Below, piece by piece: positions 24,865-33,516 of a stretch of 64,000 nucleotides of DNA (the stretch's first letter is position 1; every line of letters starts with the position of its first letter). The stretch lies in assembly GCF_014203705.1 (NCBI RefSeq), contig NZ_JACHJR010000001.1, forward strand, positions 7,626,001-7,690,000, written 5' to 3'. Position numbers and translations under genes: made by a program. The DNA comes from Kitasatospora gansuensis. GTDB lineage: Bacteria > Actinomycetota > Actinomycetes > Streptomycetales > Streptomycetaceae. The notes under the pieces were generated by a model, which saw only the letters and a program-made list of their open reading frames with translations, did not search any database and was not told the DNA's origin.

Positions 24865-25565
24865 CCGGGGCCCTGACGGAGCGTCCGCTGATCGGCGTCA
24901 GCAGCTACCGGGACGAGGCCGCCTGGGGCGTCTGGCGTCAGCCCGCCGCGCTGATCCCGCAGAGCTACGTCGAGGCCGTCGAACGGGCCGGCGGCCTGCC
25001 CGTCCTGCTCCCGCCGCAGGACCCGGCGGGTGCCGCCCGGGTGCTGGCGCGGCTGGACGGGCTGGTGCTGGCCGGCGGCCCCGACCTCGACCCGGCCGCG
25101 TACGGCGCCGAGCCGCATCCGCGCACCGGAGTGCCCCAACCCGACCGGGACGGCTGGGAGTTCGCGCTCGCCCGGGCGGCGCTCGACAGCGGGCTGCCGC
25201 TGCTGGGCGTCTGCCGGGGCATGCAGCTGCTGAACGTCGTGCTCGGCGGCGACCTGGTCCAGCACCTCGACCCGCCGGACCACCAGGTCGCCCCGGCCAC
25301 CTTCCAGTGGCAGGAGGTGGCGACCGCGCCCGGCAGCAGACTGGCCGCGATCCTCGGTAGCCAGGCCAAGGTGCGCTGTTACCACCACCAGGCCGTCGGC
25401 CGCCCGGGCGAGGGCCTGGCGGTCACCGCCCGGAGCACCGACGGCACCGTCGAAGGGCTCGAACTGCCAGGCGAGCGCTTCGTGCTGGGCGTGCAGTGGC
25501 ACCCCGAGACCGACCCGACCGACCCGCGCCTGTTCCAGGCCCTGATCAAGGAGAGCACCCAGTGA
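24861..25565 (+). CDS. Class I glutamine amidotransferase-like gamma-glutamyl hydrolase (PuuD type)
   Basis: The 234-residue protein is a peptidase C26-family hydrolase. The nucleophile cysteine lies in LPLLGVCRGMQLLNVVLGGDL, and the histidine-glutamate pair in LGVQWHPETDP. The GGPDLDPAAYG block near residue 70 is also typical of PuuD. PuuD cleaves a gamma-glutamyl amide to release glutamate and the oxidised amine (for example GABA). GTG 24861 overlaps the ligase stop as GTGA, and its own stop overlaps the dehydrogenase start in the same way. In this operon it would release glutamate after oxidation, recycling the carrier. Confidence 0.85.
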   Translation: MTGALTERPLIGVSSYRDEAAWGVWRQPAALIPQSYVEAVERAGGLPVLLPPQDPAGAARVLARLDGLVLAGGPDLDPAAYGAEPHPRTGVPQPDRDGWEFALARAALDSGLPLLGVCRGMQLLNVVLGGDLVQHLDPPDHQVAPATFQWQEVATAPGSRLAAILGSQAKVRCYHHQAVGRPGEGLAVTARSTDGTVEGLELPGERFVLGVQWHPETDPTDPRLFQALIKESTQ

Positions 25566-26938
25566 GCCGAGCGGAGCCCGACCTCTTCGAGGTGGTCAAC
25601 CCCGCCACCGAGGAGGTGATCGCCACCGTCCCGATGACCTCGCTCGCCGAGACCGACGCCGCCATCGACCGGGCCGCGGCCGCCTTCGACAGCTGGCGCC
25701 GGGTCGCCCCGGCCGACCGGGCCCGGCTGCTGCGCGCCTTCGCCGCCGCCGTGGACGCCGACCGCGAGCACCTGGCACAGCTCGAAGTCGCCAACGCGGG
25801 CCACACGGTGGGCAACGCCCGCTGGGAGGCGGGCAACGCCCGGGACGTGATCGAGTACTACGCCGCCGCCCCCGAGCGGCTGTTCGGCCGGCAGATCCCG
25901 GTGGCCGGGGGAGTGGACCTGACCTTCCAGGAACCGCTGGGCGTGGTCGGCATCATCGTGCCGTGGAACTTCCCGATGCCGATCGCCGCCTGGGGCTTCG
26001 CCCCGGCGCTGGCGGCGGGCAACACGGTGGTCCTCAAGCCCGCCGAGCTCACCCCGATGACCGCGCTGCGGCTGGCCGAACTCGCCCGGCAGGCGGGCCT
26101 CCCCGAGGACGTCTTCCAGGTGCTGCCCGGGCGCGGCCCGGTGGTCGGCGAACGCTTCGTCACCCACCCCGCCGTCCGCAAGGTGGTCTTCACCGGCTCG
26201 ACCGCGGTCGGCAAGGCGGTGGCCGCCGGGTGCGCCGCGCAGGTCAAGCAGGTCACCCTGGAGCTCGGCGGCAAGAGCGCCAACATCGTCTTCGCCGACG
26301 CCGACCTGGACAAGGCCGCCGCCAGCGCGCCGGGCGCGGTCTTCGACAACGCCGGGCAGGACTGCTGCGCGCGGTCGCGGATCCTGGTCCAGGCCTCCGT
26401 GCTGGACGAGTTCATGGCGCGGTTCGAGACGGCCGTCCGGGCGGTCCGGGTCGGTGACCCGACGGACGAGAAGACCGAGATGGGCCCGCTGATCTCGGCC
26501 GCCCACCGCGCCCGGGTCGCCTCGTACGTCAACGAGCCCGCCTTCACCGGAAGTTGCCCGGACGGACCGGGCTTCTGGTACCCGCCGACCGTGCTGACGC
26601 CGGGCCGGACCGACGACCGGGCCTTCACCGAGGAGATCTTCGGCCCGGTGGTCAGCGTGGTCCCGTTCCGGGACGAGGCGGACGCGCTGCGGATCGCCAA
26701 CGCCACCAAGTACGGCCTGTCCGGCTCGATCTGGACCAGGGACATCGGCCGCGCGCTGCGCGTCGCGCGCGGCGTCGAGGCGGGCAACCTCTCGGTCAAC
26801 TCGCACTCCTCGGTGCGCTATTCGACCCCCTTCGGCGGCTTCAAGCAGTCCGGCCTCGGCCGGGAGCTGGGCCCCGACGCGCTCAACGCCTTCACCGAGA
26901 CCAAGAACGTCTTCATCGCAACGGAGGAGCAGTCATGA
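25562..26938 (+). CDS. NAD(P)-dependent aldehyde dehydrogenase
   Basis: The 458-residue enzyme is a standard aldehyde dehydrogenase. It has VPWNFPMP near residue 134, the cofactor motif FTGSTAVGK near 210, the general base E234 in LELGGKS, the nucleophile C268 in NAGQDCCARSR and EEIFGPVVSVV near the C-terminal third. It oxidises an aldehyde to an acid. The GTG start overlaps the hydrolase TGA. In the pathway it would oxidise the gamma-glutamyl-aminoaldehyde produced after amine oxidation. I see no separate amine oxidase gene in the operon, so either the SDR or an enzyme elsewhere supplies that step. Confidence 0.86.
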   Translation: MSRAEPDLFEVVNPATEEVIATVPMTSLAETDAAIDRAAAAFDSWRRVAPADRARLLRAFAAAVDADREHLAQLEVANAGHTVGNARWEAGNARDVIEYYAAAPERLFGRQIPVAGGVDLTFQEPLGVVGIIVPWNFPMPIAAWGFAPALAAGNTVVLKPAELTPMTALRLAELARQAGLPEDVFQVLPGRGPVVGERFVTHPAVRKVVFTGSTAVGKAVAAGCAAQVKQVTLELGGKSANIVFADADLDKAAASAPGAVFDNAGQDCCARSRILVQASVLDEFMARFETAVRAVRVGDPTDEKTEMGPLISAAHRARVASYVNEPAFTGSCPDGPGFWYPPTVLTPGRTDDRAFTEEIFGPVVSVVPFRDEADALRIANATKYGLSGSIWTRDIGRALRVARGVEAGNLSVNSHSSVRYSTPFGGFKQSGLGRELGPDALNAFTETKNVFIATEEQS

Positions 26939-27702
26939 CCAAGCGTCTGGACGGCCGGGTGGCCGTCATCACCGGAGCGGGCAGCGGGATCGGTCTGGCG
27001 ACCGCGAAGCGGTTCGCCGCCGAGGGGGCGAAGGTGGTCTGCGTCGACCTCGACCCGGAGAGCGGGGCCAAGGCCGCCAACGAGGTCGACGGCCTGTTCA
27101 TCCAGGCCGACGTGACCGACGAGGCGGCGGTGATCGCGATGTACCAGCAGGCGGTGGACCACTACGGCAGTCTGGACATCGCCTTCAACAACGCGGGCAT
27201 CTCGCCGCCGGAGGACGACTCGATCCTGACCACCGGGCTTGAGGCCTGGAAGCGGGTCCAGGAGGTCAACCTGACGAGTGTGTACCTGTGCTGCAAGTAC
27301 GCGATCCCGCACATGCAGCGGCAGGGCAAGGGCTCGATCATCAACACCGCCTCGTTTGTCGCGGTGATGGGCGCGGCCACCTCGCAGATCTCCTACTCCG
27401 CCTCCAAGGGCGGGGTGCTGGCGATGTCGCGCGAGCTCGGTGTGCAGTTCGCCCGCGAGGGCATCCGGATCAACGCGCTCTGCCCGGGGCCGGTGAACAC
27501 CCCGCTGCTGCAGGAGCTGTTCGCCAAGGACCCGGAGCGGGCGGCCCGGCGGCTGGTGCACATTCCGCTGGGGCGGTTCGCGGAGCCGTCCGAGATCGCG
27601 GCGGCGGTCGCCTTCCTGGCCAGTGACGACTCGTCGTTCATGACGGCGAACACCTTCCTGGTGGACGGTGGGATCTCGGGGGCTTACGTGACACCGGAGT
27701 AG
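26935..27702 (+). CDS. Short-chain dehydrogenase/reductase
   Basis: The 255-residue classical SDR has the cofactor glycine motif GAGSGIG at residues 14-20, an acidic residue (VDLD) at the end of strand 2 favouring NAD, NNAG near residue 85 and the catalytic set Ser140, Tyr154 and Lys158 (YSASK). The C-terminus ends VDGGISGAYVTPE. Its ATG overlaps the aldehyde dehydrogenase stop as ATGA, making it the last gene of a five-gene unit. It may oxidise an alcohol group (for example on a gamma-glutamyl-ethanolamide) to the aldehyde used by the preceding enzyme. That assignment is inferred from context. A second copy of its last 14 codons lies 42 bases downstream. Confidence 0.85.
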   Translation: MTKRLDGRVAVITGAGSGIGLATAKRFAAEGAKVVCVDLDPESGAKAANEVDGLFIQADVTDEAAVIAMYQQAVDHYGSLDIAFNNAGISPPEDDSILTTGLEAWKRVQEVNLTSVYLCCKYAIPHMQRQGKGSIINTASFVAVMGAATSQISYSASKGGVLAMSRELGVQFAREGIRINALCPGPVNTPLLQELFAKDPERAARRLVHIPLGRFAEPSEIAAAVAFLASDDSSFMTANTFLVDGGISGAYVTPE

Positions 27703-27744
27703 GTGCCCTGCGGGCGGCTGGGGGAGAGGTGGGGTGGGGGCGGA

Positions 27745-27786
27745 GTGGACGGCGGTATCTCGGGGGCGTACGTCACCCCGGAGTAG
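27745..27786 (+). pseudogene. Remnant of a second SDR gene 3' end
   Basis: These 42 bases encode VDGGISGAYVTPE and a TAG stop, exactly like 27661-27702 at the end of the intact SDR gene. The two copies differ at five bases, all synonymous third positions. This suggests the tail of a paralogous SDR gene whose body was lost, probably by recombination between copies. No open frame leads into it. Confidence 0.7.
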
Positions 27787-27795
27787 CCGGAGCAG

Positions 27796-29850
27796 TCAGT
27801 CGGGCAGTTTCGACGGCCACCACATCCGGTGGCGGAGGTCCATGGTCAGGGCCGTGACCAGGACGGAGCGGACCACCAGGGTGTCCAGCAGGACGCCGAG
27901 GGCGACCGCGAAGCCGATCTCCGCCAGTCCGACGATCGGCAGGGTGCCCAGGACGGCGAAGGTGGCGGCCAGGATCAGGCCGGCGGAGGTGATCACTCCG
28001 CCGGTCGCGGCCAGGCCGGCCACCGCGCCGTCCCGGGTGCCCCGGTGCTGGGCCTCCTCGCGGACCCGGGTCATCAGGAAGATGTTGTAGTCGATGCCCA
28101 GCGCGACCAGGAAGACGAAGGCGAACAGCGGGAACGACTGGTCCGAGCCCTCGAAGTCGAAGATGTGCTCGAAGGCCAGCGCGCTCAGCCCGAGCGCGGC
28201 CGCGTAGGAGAGCACCACGGTGGCGATCAGCACCAGCGGCGCGGTGATCGCCCGCAGCAGCCCGGCCAGGATCACCAGCACCACGCCCAGCACCAGCGGG
28301 ATGATCACCTTGTTGTCGTGCGCGGCGGCCCGCCCGGCGTCCAGGATCACGGCGGTGTTGCCGCCCACCTGGGCGTCGGCCCCGGGGACGGCGTGCACGG
28401 TGGTGCGCAGCCGGTCGACGGTGTCCTTGGCGGCCTGGCTGTCGGGCGGATCGGTCAGCGTCGCGTAGAACAGCGCGGTGCCCTGACGGACCGTCGGGTC
28501 GGTGGCCGCCGAGATGCCGGGGGTGCCGACCGTCGCCGCCTGGACCGGCCCGGCCCGGTCGGCGGCGCTGATCACGGTGAGCGGGGCGCCGGTGCCGCCG
28601 GGGAAGTGCTGGTTCAGCACCTGCTGCCCGGTGACCGAGTCCGGCGTGCCGGTGAAACTCCCGGCCTGGCTCAGGCCGTTGGCGTTCAGCGCGAACAGAC
28701 CGAGGCAGCAGGCGGCCAGCGCGAGCCCGGTACCCACCCAGATCCGGCGCGGCTTACGGGCGATCGCGCCACCGACCCGGGCCCAGCGGCCGTGCGCGGT
28801 CGGCTCCGGCGTGCCGTACGCCGGGCGGACCGGCCAGAACACCCAGCGGCCGAACACCACCAGCAGCGCGGGCAGCAGCGTCATCATGGCCAGCAGGGCG
28901 ACCAGCACACCGATCGCGCAGACCGGGCCGAGACCCCGGGTGGAGTTCATCTCGGCGACCAGCAGGCAGAGCATCGAGGCGACCACGGTAGCCGAGCTGG
29001 CGCCGATCGCGGGCCCGGCCCGGTGCAGGGCGAACGCCATCGCCTCGTGCCGGTCCCGGTGCCGTCTCAGCTCCTCCCGGTATCGGGCGGTCAGCAGCAG
29101 CGCGTAGTCCGTCCCGGCGCCGAGCACCAGCACGATCAGGATGCCCGCGCTCTGCGCGTTGACGGTCAGTCCGGCGTGCTTGGCGAGCAGGTAGATCACC
29201 GCCTGAGCCACCGTCAGGGCGGCCCCGGCCGCCAGCAGTGGCAGCAGCCACAGGACGGGGCTGCGGTACGTGAGCAGGAGCAGGACGACCACCACGCTGA
29301 CCGTGGCCAGCAGCAGGGTGCTGTCGATCCCGGCGAAGGCCTCCGCCTGGTCGGCGCCGATCCCGGCCGGTCCGGTGACGTGGGTGGTCATGCCCTGGCT
29401 GTCCTCGGCGGCGGTGGCCCGCAGGCTGTCCACGGCGGGGCGCAGGTCCTCCCAGCCGCCGGTGCCGATGTCGACCGGCACGATGGTCTGCATCGCCTGC
29501 CCGTCCGCCGACGTGACCGGACCGACCACCTGGCCCCGGACGTGCGGGGCGTCCGCGAACGCCATCGCGTCGCGGGCAGCCGCCACCCGGTCGGCCGGGG
29601 TGAGCCCGCCGGCCCGTTCGTAGACCACCACGGCCTGGGCGGTGTCGACGGGCTGGAAGGCGCGCTGGGCGATCAGGACCTGGGTCGACTCGGCGGCGCC
29701 GGGCAGCCAGCTGGACGCCTCGTTATCCTCGGCGTCGGCCAGCTTGGCGGCCAACGGACCGGTCAGTACCAGCACGGCCAGCCAGATCACCAGCACCACC
29801 CACTTGCTGCGCCGTCCGCACGGCAGGGTGCTCAGTCTGCGAAGGGACAT
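27796..29850 (-). CDS. MMPL/RND family transporter
   Basis: The 684-residue membrane protein has the MMPL layout in two halves. Each has one span, a large outside loop and five clustered spans. The key motifs are GAGTDYALLLTARYREELRR in the first half and ALGIDYNIFLMTRVREEAQ in the second, the GxDY signature used in proton coupling. SSWLPGAAESTQVL near residue 50 is typical of the first loop. Relatives export lipids, siderophores, drugs or polyketides. It starts at ATG 29850 and lies 32 bases after the SpoIIE-type phosphatase gene on the same strand, so co-transcription is possible. No cognate TetR regulator lies next to it. Confidence 0.85.
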   Translation of the reverse strand: MSLRRLSTLPCGRRSKWVVLVIWLAVLVLTGPLAAKLADAEDNEASSWLPGAAESTQVLIAQRAFQPVDTAQAVVVYERAGGLTPADRVAAARDAMAFADAPHVRGQVVGPVTSADGQAMQTIVPVDIGTGGWEDLRPAVDSLRATAAEDSQGMTTHVTGPAGIGADQAEAFAGIDSTLLLATVSVVVVLLLLTYRSPVLWLLPLLAAGAALTVAQAVIYLLAKHAGLTVNAQSAGILIVLVLGAGTDYALLLTARYREELRRHRDRHEAMAFALHRAGPAIGASSATVVASMLCLLVAEMNSTRGLGPVCAIGVLVALLAMMTLLPALLVVFGRWVFWPVRPAYGTPEPTAHGRWARVGGAIARKPRRIWVGTGLALAACCLGLFALNANGLSQAGSFTGTPDSVTGQQVLNQHFPGGTGAPLTVISAADRAGPVQAATVGTPGISAATDPTVRQGTALFYATLTDPPDSQAAKDTVDRLRTTVHAVPGADAQVGGNTAVILDAGRAAAHDNKVIIPLVLGVVLVILAGLLRAITAPLVLIATVVLSYAAALGLSALAFEHIFDFEGSDQSFPLFAFVFLVALGIDYNIFLMTRVREEAQHRGTRDGAVAGLAATGGVITSAGLILAATFAVLGTLPIVGLAEIGFAVALGVLLDTLVVRSVLVTALTMDLRHRMWWPSKLPD

Positions 29851-29882
29851 GCCGTCCTCCCGGTCCGTTCGGTGAGCGGGCG

Positions 29883-32800
29883 TCAGCCGGGTGGCGCCTC
29901 CAGTTCGTACCAGACGACCTTGCCCTCGTCGGTGGCCCGGCTGCCCCAGCGGTGGGCCAGCTCGTTGACCAGGTACATCCCGCGGCCGCCCTCGTCCGCG
30001 TCCTTGGCGTGCCGGAGCCGGGGCGGGCGGCTGTCCACGTCGGCGACCTCGATGGTCAGCAGGCGGTCGCGGAGTATCCGCAGTTCGACCGGTGAGCCCG
30101 CGTGCACCAGGGCGTTGGTGATCAGCTCGCTGGTGAGCAGCTCGGCCTGGTCGACCAGGCCGGTCAGGCCCCAGTCGGTCAGGGTGCGCCGGACGAAGCG
30201 GCGGGCGTGGCCGACCATCGCGTGGTCGTCGGCCAGCGGCAGCATCGCGAACCGGTCCGGGCCGACCGGGCGGGCCTGCGCCATCAGCACGGCCACGTCG
30301 TCCTGTCCGGCGGGCGCGTCCAGCGCGGCCAGCACGGCGTCGCAGGTCTGCTCCAGGGTGGCCCGCCGGTCGGCCACCGTCCGGCGCAGCAGGTCGATGC
30401 CCTCTTCCAGGTCCTGCCCGCGGCGCTCCACCAGGCCGTCGGTGTAGAGCACCAGGATGCCGTCCTCGGGCAGCGTGAACCGGTGGCTATCGAACGGCAC
30501 ACCGCCCACGCCCAGCGGTGCGCCGGACGGGAGTTCGATCAGCTCGGCGGTGCCGTCGGGCGAGCCGATCACCGGCGGCAGGTGGCCGGCCGAGGCGGCG
30601 GTGCAGGTGCGGTCCAGCGGGTCGAAGAAGACGCAGACGCAGGTGGCGAACTGGTCCTCGCCGACCGCCGCCGCCGCCTCGTCCAGCCGACGCAGCACCC
30701 GGGCCGGCTCCAGCTCCAGGGTGGCCAGCGTCCTTGCCACCGTACGGAGTTGGCCCATCGTCGCGGCCGCCCGGATGCCGTGTCCCATCACGTCCCCGAC
30801 GATCAGCGCGACCCGGCCGCCGGAGAGCGGCACCACGTCGAACCAGTCACCGCCCACCTCGCTGATCACGCTGCTCGGCAGGTAGCGGTGGGCCAGTTCG
30901 AGCCCGAGCGTCCGGTGCACCTCCTGCGGCAGCAGGCTGCGCTGCAGGGTGAGCGCGGTCTCCCGCTCCCGCCGGTACAGCCGGGCGTTGTCCATGCAGA
31001 CCGCCGCCCGGGCCGCCAACTCCTCGGCCAGCGCCACGTCGTCCTCGGTGAACGGCTCCGGGGTGTTGCCGGTCCGGATGAACTCCGCACCGCCCAGCAC
31101 CACCCCGCGGGCCAGCAGCGGCACCATCAGGTACGAGTGCACGCCCGCCGCCAGGCTCGGGGCCACCCGGTCCGGCGCGGCGACGATCCGGTGCAGCGCG
31201 GCCTCGTCCACCTCGGAGACCAGGATCGACCGCCGGGTGCGCAGGCTCTCCGCGTACAGCTTGGCCGACTTGCTCGCCTCGCCCACCGCGTCGGCCGCCC
31301 CGGCCATCACCACCGAACCCTGCACCTCACCCACCGCGACGGCGCGCAGCATCGCGGGCCCGTTCTCGGGCGGCGGGGCCGGCTCCTCGCCCTCCAGCAC
31401 CGACTCCAGCAGGTCGACGGTGACGAAGTCGGCGAACCGGGGCAGCACCACCTCCACCAACTCCCGGGCGGTGCGGTGCAGATCGAGCGTGGTGCCGATC
31501 CTGCTGCTGGCCTCGTTCAGCAGCAGCAGGCGCTGCTGGGCGGCATGCGTCTCGTCCAGCGCCTGCTGCCGCAGCCGGGCCGCGTCCCGCTCACGGGTGT
31601 AGAGCAGCGCGTTGTCCACCGCGACGGCCGCCCGGGCGGCGAGCTCGGTGGCCAGCGCCAGGTCCTCCTCCTCGTAGCGACGTTCCGTCAGGTTCCGGTA
31701 GAACGCCGCCACCCCGACCGCCGCCCCGCGCGCGATCAGCGGCACCACCATCAGGGAGCGGACGCCGTCGGCGCGCATCCGCGCGGTCAGTTCGGGGGTG
31801 TCGGCGAACCAGTGCAGCGCGGAGCCCTCGATCGCGGGCAGCAGCACCGGGCGCCGGTGGGTCAGCGCCCAGGCGTACGGCGCGGACGGCGGGTAACGGT
31901 GCACGGTGTCCACCGGCGCCAGCGGGGTCATGGCCGAGCCGGGCACGGTGTGGAAGGCCATCCGGCGCAGCACCGCCGAGCGGTCCGCCGGGCTGGGCGG
32001 GGCGGCCGACTCGCCCCGGGCCAACGTGTCCAGCACCTCCACCACCACCGTGTCGGCCAGCTCGGGCGTCGCCACCTCGGCCAACTCCTGGGCGGTACGG
32101 GCCAGATCGAGGGTGGTGCCGATCCGGGTGCTGGCGTCGTTGAGCAGCGCCAGCCGCTGCTGCGCCCGGGCCGCCTCGGACTCGGCGCGGTACCGCTCGG
32201 TGATGTCCACGATGGTCGAACTCACCCCGAGCACCCCGCCCTCGGGGCGTTCCAGCCGGAAGTACGAGGCGGACCAGGCGTGGTCGTGGGTCGGGTCGCC
32301 GGGCGTACGGCCGTGCGACCGGGCGTCGATCACCGCCTCGCCGGTCTCGAGCACCCGCCGCATCACCGCCTCGATCTCGGTGCCGTTGATGCCCGGCAGC
32401 ACCTCGATGACCCGGCGGCCGAGCTGGGCGGCGACCGGCAGGCCGTTGGTGCGGGCCAGCGCTTCGTTCAGCCGGACGAAGCGCAGCTCGGTGTCGTACA
32501 CCGCCATGCCGACCGGGGACTGGGTGAAGAAGCCGTCCAGCACCGCGAGGTCGGCCCGCAGCCGGTGCACGGCCGTCACGTCCGAGGCGACCGCGAGCAC
32601 CAGTGGGAGCCCCTCCGGGCCGAGCACGGGGTGGGTGCGGAACTCCAGGTTCACGTGGTGGCCGTTGCGGTGCAGCACCGGGAAGACGCCGGACCAGGCG
32701 CGGCCCTCGAGGATGCTCCGGAACAGCTCCTGCACGCCGGGGCGCTGCGCCTCGGTGACCAGCAGCTGGGCGGCCCGGGCGCCGACCGCCTCGTCCGGCG

Positions 32801-32978
32801 AGTAGCCGAGCAGGGCCTGGGCGTCCGCGCTCCAGTGCAGGATGCGGCCGTCGGCCGCGATCAGCGCCGTGGCGATCGGGACCATCAGCAGGCCGCCCTG
32901 GTCCGGCTCGCCTCCCGCGGCGTCGAACGGGAAGGGGCCGGGGCCCGGCTCGTCGGTAGGCATGTAGTCGGTAGGCAT
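29883..32978 (-). CDS. SpoIIE-type PP2C phosphatase with PAS, GAF and ATPase domains
   Basis: The protein is about 1031 residues. In order it has two PAS domains (ALIAADGRILHWSADAQALLGYS; then FTQSPVGMAVYDTELRFVRLNEAL), two GAF domains (each followed by LATELAARAAVAVDNA or LAEELAARAAVCMDNA helices), and a PPM/SpoIIE phosphatase (GGDWFDVVPLSGGRVALIVG, GHGIRAAATM, ASAGHLPPVI, LYTDGLVERRGQ, GQDDVAVLMA). A C-terminal HATPase_c anti-sigma kinase part (LTSELITNALVHAGSPVEL, GGRGMYLV) ends it. Such proteins sense signals and control sigma factors through anti-sigma antagonists. I use ATG 32978, which has GGTGG upstream; ATG 32963 lies in an exact 15-base repeat, and an open frame reaches 33029. No membrane span is present. 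Confidence 0.87.
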   Translation of the reverse strand: MPTDYMPTDEPGPGPFPFDAAGGEPDQGGLLMVPIATALIAADGRILHWSADAQALLGYSPDEAVGARAAQLLVTEAQRPGVQELFRSILEGRAWSGVFPVLHRNGHHVNLEFRTHPVLGPEGLPLVLAVASDVTAVHRLRADLAVLDGFFTQSPVGMAVYDTELRFVRLNEALARTNGLPVAAQLGRRVIEVLPGINGTEIEAVMRRVLETGEAVIDARSHGRTPGDPTHDHAWSASYFRLERPEGGVLGVSSTIVDITERYRAESEAARAQQRLALLNDASTRIGTTLDLARTAQELAEVATPELADTVVVEVLDTLARGESAAPPSPADRSAVLRRMAFHTVPGSAMTPLAPVDTVHRYPPSAPYAWALTHRRPVLLPAIEGSALHWFADTPELTARMRADGVRSLMVVPLIARGAAVGVAAFYRNLTERRYEEEDLALATELAARAAVAVDNALLYTRERDAARLRQQALDETHAAQQRLLLLNEASSRIGTTLDLHRTARELVEVVLPRFADFVTVDLLESVLEGEEPAPPPENGPAMLRAVAVGEVQGSVVMAGAADAVGEASKSAKLYAESLRTRRSILVSEVDEAALHRIVAAPDRVAPSLAAGVHSYLMVPLLARGVVLGGAEFIRTGNTPEPFTEDDVALAEELAARAAVCMDNARLYRRERETALTLQRSLLPQEVHRTLGLELAHRYLPSSVISEVGGDWFDVVPLSGGRVALIVGDVMGHGIRAAATMGQLRTVARTLATLELEPARVLRRLDEAAAAVGEDQFATCVCVFFDPLDRTCTAASAGHLPPVIGSPDGTAELIELPSGAPLGVGGVPFDSHRFTLPEDGILVLYTDGLVERRGQDLEEGIDLLRRTVADRRATLEQTCDAVLAALDAPAGQDDVAVLMAQARPVGPDRFAMLPLADDHAMVGHARRFVRRTLTDWGLTGLVDQAELLTSELITNALVHAGSPVELRILRDRLLTIEVADVDSRPPRLRHAKDADEGGRGMYLVNELAHRWGSRATDEGKVVWYELEAPPG

Positions 32979-33080
32979 GTATTCGGACCACCGCCCGGGG
33001 GTCGGACTTCCGTCCTGCCATGGTCCCACGCGGTGGGGTGGCCCGCCGGGGAGTGTTTTCGGCCTGGTCAGGCGGGGTGG

Positions 33081-33425
33081 TCAGGCGGGGTGGTCGGGGC
33101 GCAGCACCAGGTCCAGCAGGCCGGGGAAGCGGGCGTCGAACTCGGCCCGGCGCAGCCGGTTGACCCGCTTGGCGCCCTGGTCGCGCTGCTCGACCAGGCC
33201 GGCCGCGCGCAGCACGGTGAAGTGGTGGCTGAGCGCCGCCTTGCCGACCGGGACGTCGAAGCTGCCGCAGCTGCGGGTCCAGTCGGCGTCACCCGCGAGC
33301 TCACGGACCAGCTGGATCCGGACCGGGTCGGCGAGGGCCGACAGGGCGGTCTCCACCGGGACCTGGTCCGGGTCGCGGTGGACCGGGGCGGCGCGGTGGC
33401 CGCTGCTCGCCGTCTGGTCCGGCAT
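33081..33425 (-). CDS. ArsR-type winged-helix regulator
   Basis: The 114-residue protein has a single ArsR winged helix: ETALSALADPVRIQLVRELAG, then VGKAALSHHFTVLRAAGLVEQRDQGAKRVNRLRRAEFD. The recognition helix begins at AALSHHF. No clear CxC metal site exists; its only cysteine is in RSCGSF, so metal sensing is doubtful. ATG 33425 is preceded by AGGAG. It is divergent from a zinc-independent quinone oxidoreductase gene, with a 13-bp palindrome between them, which is a common pairing. It probably represses the oxidoreductase and itself in response to a reactive electrophile or quinone, though the inducer cannot be read from sequence. Confidence 0.84.
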   Translation of the reverse strand: MPDQTASSGHRAAPVHRDPDQVPVETALSALADPVRIQLVRELAGDADWTRSCGSFDVPVGKAALSHHFTVLRAAGLVEQRDQGAKRVNRLRRAEFDARFPGLLDLVLRPDHPA

Positions 33426-33464
33426 GCCGATATCTCCTCTTGCCTGGTGTTCGATGAAAATCAT

Positions 33465-33477
33465 ACACTCCGAGTGT
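33465..33477. promoter_or_regulatory. Palindromic ArsR operator candidate
   Basis: ACACTC-C-GAGTGT is a perfect 6+1+6 palindrome 40 bases before each divergent start (ArsR gene at 33425 and oxidoreductase at 33517). The AT-rich flanks (GAAAATCAT and TTTCGATTGAAC) stand out in this GC-rich region and mark the promoters. Confidence 0.6.
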
Positions 33478-33516
33478 TCGCTTTCGATTGAACACATGCC
33501 GAGGGACGGTGCTGTC

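Noticed and set aside
30102-33491. Plus-strand open frame of 1129 codons
   Set aside because: It is antisense to the SpoIIE-type phosphatase gene, whose sense frame has clear domains. The product is H/Q/R/G-rich.
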